NCBI RefSeq assembly: GCF_000718305.1
Contig: NZ_JOFQ01000006.1
Span: forward strand, 124,001 to 188,000
Source: Streptomyces niger
GTDB taxonomy: Bacteria > Actinomycetota > Actinomycetes > Streptomycetales > Streptomycetaceae
Length of the DNA stretch: 64,000 nucleotides
Reading direction: 5' to 3'
Part shown: positions 58,953-64,000 of the stretch, piece by piece
Position numbering within the stretch: the first letter of the stretch is position 1
Layout: each line of letters opens with the position of its first letter
Translations under genes and position numbers: made by a program
The notes under the pieces: model-generated
Databases searched by the model: none
Seen by the model: the letters and a program-made list of their open reading frames with translations, nothing else
Told to the model about the DNA's origin: nothing

Positions 58953-60140
58953 ATGTACGCGTCCGTCCGCGACGACCTGCGCGCCACCCTCGACGACATT
59001 CGTGAGGCGGGTCTCGAAAAGCCCGAACGCGTCATCGGCAGCCCGCAGTCGGCCTCCGTCGCCGTCACCGGCTCCTCCGGCGACGTACTGAACTTCTGCG
59101 CGAACAATTACCTCGGCCTCGCCGACCATCCCGAGGTGGTCGCCGCGGCCAAGGACGCGCTGGACCGCTGGGGCTACGGCATGGCCTCCGTACGCTTCAT
59201 CTGCGGCACGCAGGACGTGCACAAGGAGCTGGAGGCCCGCCTCTCGGCGTTCGTGGGCCAGGAGGACACCATCCTCTACTCCTCCTGCTTCGACGCGAAC
59301 GGCGGCGTCTTCGAGACCCTGCTGGGCGCCGAGGACGCCGTCATCTCCGACGCCCTCAACCACGCCTCCATCATCGACGGCATCCGGCTCTCCAAGGCCC
59401 GCCGCTACCGCTACGCCAACCGCGACATGGCCGAGCTGGAGGACAGGCTGAAGGAGGCGTCGGACGCCCGCCGGCGCCTCATCGTCACCGACGGCGTGTT
59501 CTCCATGGACGGTTACGTCGCCCCGCTGCGGGAGATCTGCGACCTCGCCGACCGTTACGACGCCATGGTGATGGTCGACGACTCTCACGCCGTCGGCTTC
59601 ACCGGCCCCGGCGGCCGCGGCACCCCGGCCCTGCACGGCGTCTCCGACCGGGTGGACATCATCACCGGTACGCTCGGCAAGGCCCTCGGCGGCGCCTCGG
59701 GCGGTTACGTCGCCGCGCGCGCCGAGATCGTCGCCCTGCTGCGCCAGCGCTCCCGGCCTTACCTGTTCTCCAACTCCCTCGCCCCGGTCATCGCCGCCGC
59801 CTCGCTGAAGGTCCTGGACCTGCTGGAGTCGGCGGGCGACCTGCGCGAGAAGCTGGCCGCCAACACCCAGCTCTTCCGTACGAAGATGACCGAGGCGGGC
59901 TTCGAGATCCTGCCCGGCGACCACCCCATCGCGCCCGTCATGATCGGCGACGCGCCCCGGGCAGCCCGCATGGCCGAGCTGCTGCTGGAGCGCGGCGTGT
60001 ACGTCATCGGCTTCTCCTACCCCGTCGTCCCGATGGACCAGGCGCGCATCCGGGTCCAGCTCTCCGCCGCGCACTCGACCGCCGACATCGAGAGGGCGGT
60101 GGCGGCGTTCGCCGACGCCCGGGCGACGATGGACCGGTGA
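58953..60140 (+). CDS. kbl: Glycine C-acetyltransferase (2-amino-3-ketobutyrate CoA ligase)
   Basis: 395 residues of the PLP-dependent alpha-oxoamine synthase family. [61 protein letters not shown], and the PLP Lys in [15 protein letters not shown] are all present. It splits 2-amino-3-ketobutyrate with CoA into glycine and acetyl-CoA, completing threonine catabolism begun by Tdh. ATG 58953 with AAGGAA upstream. Its stop overlaps the LysR start by four bases. Confidence 0.96.
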   Translation: MYASVRDDLRATLDDIREAGLEKPERVIGSPQSASVAVTGSSGDVLNFCANNYLGLADHPEVVAAAKDALDRWGYGMASVRFICGTQDVHKELEARLSAFVGQEDTILYSSCFDANGGVFETLLGAEDAVISDALNHASIIDGIRLSKARRYRYANRDMAELEDRLKEASDARRRLIVTDGVFSMDGYVAPLREICDLADRYDAMVMVDDSHAVGFTGPGGRGTPALHGVSDRVDIITGTLGKALGGASGGYVAARAEIVALLRQRSRPYLFSNSLAPVIAAASLKVLDLLESAGDLREKLAANTQLFRTKMTEAGFEILPGDHPIAPVMIGDAPRAARMAELLLERGVYVIGFSYPVVPMDQARIRVQLSAAHSTADIERAVAAFADARATMDR

Positions 60141-61051
60141 TCGACCCACGCAGACTGAGAATCCTCCGGGCCGCGGCGGACCACCGTACGGTGACCGCCA
60201 CGGCCGCGGCCCTCTACCTCACGCCCTCGGCCGTCTCCCAGCAGCTCGCGGCGCTGGAGCAGGAGAGCGGCCATACGCTGCTCACCCGCAGCGGCAAGGG
60301 CGTGCGGCTGACGGCGGCCGGGGAGATCCTGCTGACACACGCCAACGCCGTCCTGACCCAGCTCGAACAGGCCGAGGCGGAGCTGGCCGCCTACGCCGGC
60401 GGGACGGCCGGCGAGGTCACGGTGGCGTCCTTCGCCACCGGCATCGCCGAGGTACTGGCCCCGGCCGTCGCCCGGCTCCGCACCGAGCACCCCGGCATCC
60501 GCCTGCGGGTACGGGACGCCGAGGGCGATGAGGCCTTGCCGATGCTGCTGGACGGCGAGGCGGATGTCGCGCTCGCGGTCGAGTACCGCGGCGCGCCCCG
60601 CGAGGACGACCAGCGCCTGTCCCGCGTCCCGCTCTACGCCGAGCCCTTCGACGCCGTACTGCCCGCCTCGCACCCGCTCGCCCAGCACCCGGACGTGCCG
60701 CTCTCGGCACTCGCCGACGAAGAGTGGATCGGCCCGTACCCCGGCAATCCCTGCCACGAGGTGATGCTGCTCGCCTGCGAGCTCGCCGGATTCCAGCTGG
60801 CCCTGACCCACTCCTCGGACGACTTCCGGGCGGTGGCGGCGCTGGTGGGTGCGGGGGCCGGCGTGGCGCTCATACCCCGTTCCGCACTGCGCGGGATAGA
60901 GCTGAAGGGCGCCGTATCGCGCCCGGTGACCGGCCCCGCGGCCACCCGCCGCGTGTTCGCCGCGGTGCGCCGTGGCGCCGAGGCGCACCCGCTGTTCCAC
61001 CCCGTACTGCAGGCCCTGGCCCACGCGGCGAACGGCCTCTCCACCTGCTGA
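60137..61051 (+). CDS. LysR family regulator
   Basis: 304 residues. Helix-turn-helix [24 protein letters not shown] then [19 protein letters not shown]; effector domain from about 90 ([20 protein letters not shown]) with [15 protein letters not shown] near the end. It is the third gene of the tdh-kbl unit and overlaps kbl (GTGA/ATGA-type 4 bases), so it is made with the enzymes rather than from a divergent promoter as is usual for LysR. It may control threonine degradation in response to the substrate, as inference. Confidence 0.92.
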   Translation: MIDPRRLRILRAAADHRTVTATAAALYLTPSAVSQQLAALEQESGHTLLTRSGKGVRLTAAGEILLTHANAVLTQLEQAEAELAAYAGGTAGEVTVASFATGIAEVLAPAVARLRTEHPGIRLRVRDAEGDEALPMLLDGEADVALAVEYRGAPREDDQRLSRVPLYAEPFDAVLPASHPLAQHPDVPLSALADEEWIGPYPGNPCHEVMLLACELAGFQLALTHSSDDFRAVAALVGAGAGVALIPRSALRGIELKGAVSRPVTGPAATRRVFAAVRRGAEAHPLFHPVLQALAHAANGLSTC

Positions 61052-61111
61052 GGGCGCCCCAGCGGCGCCGGCAACGCTCTCCCGGCGAGCAGCCGGGCTG
61101 CGTGCGGGCTG

Positions 61112-61693
61112 TCACGCCCCGGGCAACTGCTCCAGGTGGAGCCGCAGCACTGCGCGTAGCGTGTCCGGACCCAGTCGATCGGGGTGCAGGGCAGCGTTCA
61201 GGGCGAGGCCGTCCAGCACCGCAGCGAGGTGTTCCGTCGCCACCGGGTCCGTCACGCCCAGCCGGTCCAGCAGGCGACCGGCGACGGTGCGCAGCCCCTG
61301 GTGCAGCTCGGCGGCGATCGACCCCAGCGTAGGGTCCGTGCGTGCGGCCACCGCGAACTCCAACCACACCGCGACCTCATCCGCGCGCGCCGCGTCGAGC
61401 GGCAGGAACTGCCCCGCCATCTCCTCCACCACCTCGCGAGGATCGTCCTCGGGACGCAGCCGTTCCCGCTGAGCCCGCACCCGGGCCTCCACTCGCCGCA
61501 CCATCTCGCGTGCCGCGGCGGTGAGCAGCTCCGGATGGCTGGCGAAGTAGTGCCGTACGGAACCGACTGCGAGCCCGGCCTCCACAGCCACGTTCTGCAG
61601 CGTCGCTTGCCGGATTCCGCCGCGGGCCACGACACGGAAGACGGCCTCGACCACCTCGCGGCGGCGCTCCTCGGGATCCACGATCTTCGGCAT
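61112..61693 (-). CDS. TetR family regulator
   Basis: 193 residues. Helix-turn-helix: RRREVVEAVFRVVARGGIRQATLQNVAVEAGLAVGSVRHYFASHPELL; ligand domain with FLPLDAARADEVAVWLEFAVAAR, in the style of the BetI-like TetR C-terminal group. ATG 61693. Divergent from the membrane protein/agmatine deiminase operon, with two TAGCAC-containing palindromes between the genes. Probably represses both directions. Confidence 0.92.
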   Translation of the reverse strand: MPKIVDPEERRREVVEAVFRVVARGGIRQATLQNVAVEAGLAVGSVRHYFASHPELLTAAAREMVRRVEARVRAQRERLRPEDDPREVVEEMAGQFLPLDAARADEVAVWLEFAVAARTDPTLGSIAAELHQGLRTVAGRLLDRLGVTDPVATEHLAAVLDGLALNAALHPDRLGPDTLRAVLRLHLEQLPGA

Positions 61694-61703
61694 CCACTTT
61701 TTA

Positions 61704-61747
61704 TAGCACGGTCGTGCTACGGTTTTTTTAGCACGCTGAAGCTAAAA
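61704..61747. promoter_or_regulatory. Two TetR-type operators
   Basis: TAGCACG-GT-CGTGCTA (61704-61719) is a perfect palindrome; TTTTAGC-N8-GCTAAAA (61726-61747) repeats the TTTAGC motif and contains TAGCACG again. Both lie between the TetR gene and the membrane protein gene. Confidence 0.65.
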
Positions 61748-61823
61748 ACAATCCCGACTTCAAGACCACCACAGGAACGCATCAGGAACGCCACAGGACC
61801 ACATCACCCAACCAGGAGGAGCC

Positions 61824-62663
61824 ATGACCCCGTCCCGCGCACACCAGCCTGAGCATCCAGGGCACGTGAGGCGCCTGAAGCGCACCACACGCTTGGCGCG
61901 TCTGGCACGTCTGGCACGCTTGGCGCTCGACCTCGGGGTCGCCTCGCTCGCGTACTACGGCTGCGTACTCGCCGGCCTCGGCACACCGCCCGCCCTCCTG
62001 ACCGCCACGGGCGTGGCGGCCGCGTGGCTGGTCAGCACCGCGTTGTACGACCGCCGCGCCGACGCCCTCGCGGTCGGCATGCTGCTCATGTACGGACTGT
62101 CGGCAGCCTTCGCCGCGGCGACCGCCGAGCCTCGGCTGCTGCTTCTGCGCGACCCGCTGGTGAGCGCTCTCGCCGGACTGGTGTTCCTCGGCAGTTGCCT
62201 GAGCGGTACGCCGGCCACCGCCTACCTGGCACGCAAGCTGCACGGTTACCCACTAGACGCTCCCGCTCCCCACCTCCATCGCGCACACCTCAGGCAAACC
62301 GCAGTCCTGGGCGCCGGGCTCACCGCCGAAGCGCTCGCACGCGTTGTCCTCGTGTACGCGCTACCGGTACCGACCGCCGCCGCGCTCACCCCACCACTCG
62401 AATTCGCGGTACTCATCCCGCTGCTCGCATGGACCACCCTGCAACGCCGAAGGCTCCTGCCCCGCCCCTCCGCCGCGACAGTCGACCTGACTCACGTTGC
62501 TGCGACAGCCGACCTGCCCGCCTCCGCTGCGACAACCGACCTGACCTCCTCGACCAGCAACTACGCCTCGACACCCGCCCGCGCACCCGCACCCACCCCC
62601 ACACCCACGCCCACACCTGGCGTCGTCACACCCGACCAGCCACCTCCCGGAGGTGCCCGATGA
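61824..62663 (+). CDS. Membrane protein with Pro/Thr-rich tail (VC0807-like)
   Basis: 279 residues. A basic N-terminus with repeated LARLARLARL, then five or six membrane helices (VASLAYYGCVLAGLG, ALAVGMLLMYGLSAAFAAAT, LVSALAGLVFLGSCLSG, VPTAAALTPPLEFAVLIPLL). The order GTPATAYLARKLHGYP and HLHRAHLRQTAVLGAGL fits VC0807-type proteins, whose role is unknown. From about 215 a Thr/Ala/Pro-rich low-complexity tail follows (PAPTPTPTPTPG). ATG 61824 with AGGAGGAGCC upstream; stop overlaps the agmatine deiminase start (ATGA). Controlled by the divergent TetR. Confidence 0.78.
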   Translation: MTPSRAHQPEHPGHVRRLKRTTRLARLARLARLALDLGVASLAYYGCVLAGLGTPPALLTATGVAAAWLVSTALYDRRADALAVGMLLMYGLSAAFAAATAEPRLLLLRDPLVSALAGLVFLGSCLSGTPATAYLARKLHGYPLDAPAPHLHRAHLRQTAVLGAGLTAEALARVVLVYALPVPTAAALTPPLEFAVLIPLLAWTTLQRRRLLPRPSAATVDLTHVAATADLPASAATTDLTSSTSNYASTPARAPAPTPTPTPTPGVVTPDQPPPGGAR

Positions 62664-63820
62664 GAACCCTGCACAGCACACCCGCCGCGGACGGCTTCCG
62701 GATGCCGGCGGAGTGGGAGCCGCACGAAGGCTGCTGGATGGTGTGGCCGCAGAACGGATACGTGTGGCGCGAAGGAGCCCGCCCGGCCCAGCGCGCGCTG
62801 GCCGCCCTCGCCAATGCCGTCGTGGACTCAGGCGAAGACGTCACCGTCACGGTCACCGGGGACCAGTACGCACACGCCCGCTCCTCGCTGGACGCCCGCG
62901 TCCGGGTCGTCGAGACGACCAGCTGGCTGGGCTGGGCCCGCGACATCGCACCCACCTTCGTCGTGGACGACACGGGCCGACGACGTGGCATCGACTTCGC
63001 CTTCAACGGATACGGCAACCGCTACCCGTACTGGGCCACCGACGACCAGTACGCCCGCAAGGTCCTCGACCTGACCGCCACCGACCGTTATCGCGCACCA
63101 CTCGTACTGGAGGGCGGCGCCTTCCACGTGGACGGCGAAGGAACCGCCCTGGTCACCGCCGAATCCCTGCTCGACCCCGCCCGCAACGACATGCCCACCC
63201 GCACTGCCATGGAAGAACTGCTGGCGGCCTACCTCGGCATCACTCGTACCCTGTGGCTCGAGTGGGGCCTGACACACGACGCAACGCGCGGTCACGTCGA
63301 CAACATGGCCTGCTTCGCGGCCCCCGGCGTGGTCTGCCTGACCTGGACCGATGACACGCGAGATGCCCAGTACGAACGCAGTGCGCGTGCCCTGGCCGAC
63401 CTGCGCGACACCGCCGACGCCCAAGGTCGCCCCCTCCGGGTGGAGAAGCTCCCCCTTCCCGGCCCGCTCCACGCGACCGATGACGAGATGCGAGGCACGG
63501 ACGGCCACACCCCGTACGCGAAGAGCCCCCAACACTCGCAACACTCCCGACAGCCCCAACTCCCCCGGCTCGCCGCCTCGTACGCGAACTTCTACCTCAC
63601 CGCCGACCACCTCTTCGCCCCACTGCTCGACCCCGAGCACGATGACGAGGCCCTCACCCGCCTCGCCCAGATCTTCCCGGACCACACCATCGTCGGACTC
63701 CCCACCCGCGAACTCCTCCTAGGCGGCGGCAACATCCACTGCACCACCCAACACATCCCGGCCCGAAGCCGACCACTGACGGCGACTGCCGACGACGACC
63801 ACCCCACGAAAAACCGGTGA
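62660..63820 (+). CDS. aguA: Agmatine deiminase
   Basis: 386 residues of the pentein (guanidino-group modifying) fold. MPAEWEPHEGCWMVWPQ, LGWARDIAPTFVVDDTG, LVLEGGAFHVDGEGTAL, GHVDNMACF with the catalytic His/Asp, and GGGNIHCTTQ with nucleophile C361. It turns agmatine into N-carbamoylputrescine and ammonia. One deviation: the usual RDxGP loop reads RDIAP. ATG 62660 overlaps the membrane protein stop, so the two are made together; a link to polyamine uptake or release is possible but unproven. Confidence 0.92.
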   Translation: MRTLHSTPAADGFRMPAEWEPHEGCWMVWPQNGYVWREGARPAQRALAALANAVVDSGEDVTVTVTGDQYAHARSSLDARVRVVETTSWLGWARDIAPTFVVDDTGRRRGIDFAFNGYGNRYPYWATDDQYARKVLDLTATDRYRAPLVLEGGAFHVDGEGTALVTAESLLDPARNDMPTRTAMEELLAAYLGITRTLWLEWGLTHDATRGHVDNMACFAAPGVVCLTWTDDTRDAQYERSARALADLRDTADAQGRPLRVEKLPLPGPLHATDDEMRGTDGHTPYAKSPQHSQHSRQPQLPRLAASYANFYLTADHLFAPLLDPEHDDEALTRLAQIFPDHTIVGLPTRELLLGGGNIHCTTQHIPARSRPLTATADDDHPTKNR

Positions 63821-63898
63821 CGCGCCCTGCGAACATCGCGCATGCTTGCCCCCGATGTCACCGACTACTTGACGTTTTGACGTGAAGGAGCTGTGGGC

Positions 63899-64000
63899 GT
63901 GGACTCTTCCTCCCCGGAACGACTACCTGGCTACGACTTCCGCCCGTATCGAGGTCGTACGGACCACAGCGCTATGGCAGCTGTGCGGTTGGGGTGCGCG
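63899..64000 (+). CDS. GNAT-family acetyltransferase (partial, 5-prime end)
   Basis: 34 codons before the window ends. MDSSSPERLPGYDFRPYRGR then TDHSAMAAVRLGCA is the usual opening of an actinobacterial GNAT acetyltransferase. GTG 63899 lies eight bases after GAAGGAG; GTG 63893 is too close to it. Confidence 0.65.
   Translation, partial: MDSSSPERLPGYDFRPYRGRTDHSAMAAVRLGCA

Overview
The window is high-GC actinobacterial DNA, almost certainly from a Streptomyces chromosome. Signs are strong G/C bias at third codon positions, frequent GTG and TTG starts, leaderless genes with a TAnnnT box 5-7 bases before the start, ANTAR, DUF664/DinB and emfourin-type families, and mutA-mutB-meaB, tdh-kbl and CbtAB arranged as in that genus. 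About 57 protein genes, two cobalamin riboswitches and several gene remnants can be supported. I saw no tRNA, rRNA, insertion sequence or CRISPR array.

Layout. 0-6.5 kb: a TauE/SafE exporter, then a carbohydrate locus (Tat-exported beta-helix protein, sugar porter, phytanoyl-CoA-dioxygenase-like enzyme) divergent from a LacI regulator, with a perfect 26-bp palindrome between them. 7-9.3 kb: large catalase KatE. 9.4-18 kb: a pentose/furanose ABC transporter of the YtfQRT-YjfF type, its LacI regulator and a secreted GH43 enzyme; transporter and GH43 promoters share a 21-bp operator-like sequence. 18-28 kb: mixed metabolism (emfourin-like lipoprotein, epoxide hydrolase, AhpD-like protein, two flavoprotein oxidoreductases, ankyrin protein, TetR/CocE pair). 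28-36 kb: a PAS-GAF-ANTAR sensor, then the most unusual locus: an SGNH protein facing an operon with 4-bp overlaps that encodes a glycosyltransferase-CBM22-methyltransferase-like fusion, a GT2 glycosyltransferase, a UDP-xylose synthase and a GH10 xylanase-type enzyme without signal peptide. 36-46 kb: a 1401-residue nitrate reductase/flavoprotein fusion, a truncated response regulator, a stand-alone LexA-type DNA-binding protein behind an SOS-box-like site, a two-component system, a MarR/VOC pair with two identical operators, an MBL hydrolase and a second VOC protein.

46-56.5 kb is a cobalt/cobalamin neighbourhood: a cobalamin riboswitch before B12-independent metE, a degenerate histidine-phosphatase-like protein, cbtA-cbtB under a second cobalamin riboswitch, and the B12-dependent methylmalonyl-CoA mutase mutA-mutB with its GTPase chaperone meaB. 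56.7-64 kb: DinB, a repeat-rich spacer, tdh-kbl-LysR for threonine catabolism, a TetR divergent from a membrane protein/agmatine deiminase pair, and the start of an acetyltransferase gene.

The best candidate for an undescribed system is the xylose-themed glycan operon (29.8-36.0 kb). It joins supply of UDP-xylose, two transferases (one carrying a xylan-binding-type module), an esterase-like SGNH protein and an intact GH10 active site, all apparently cytoplasmic. Many intergenic spacers also carry short tandem repeats of 10-26 bp.
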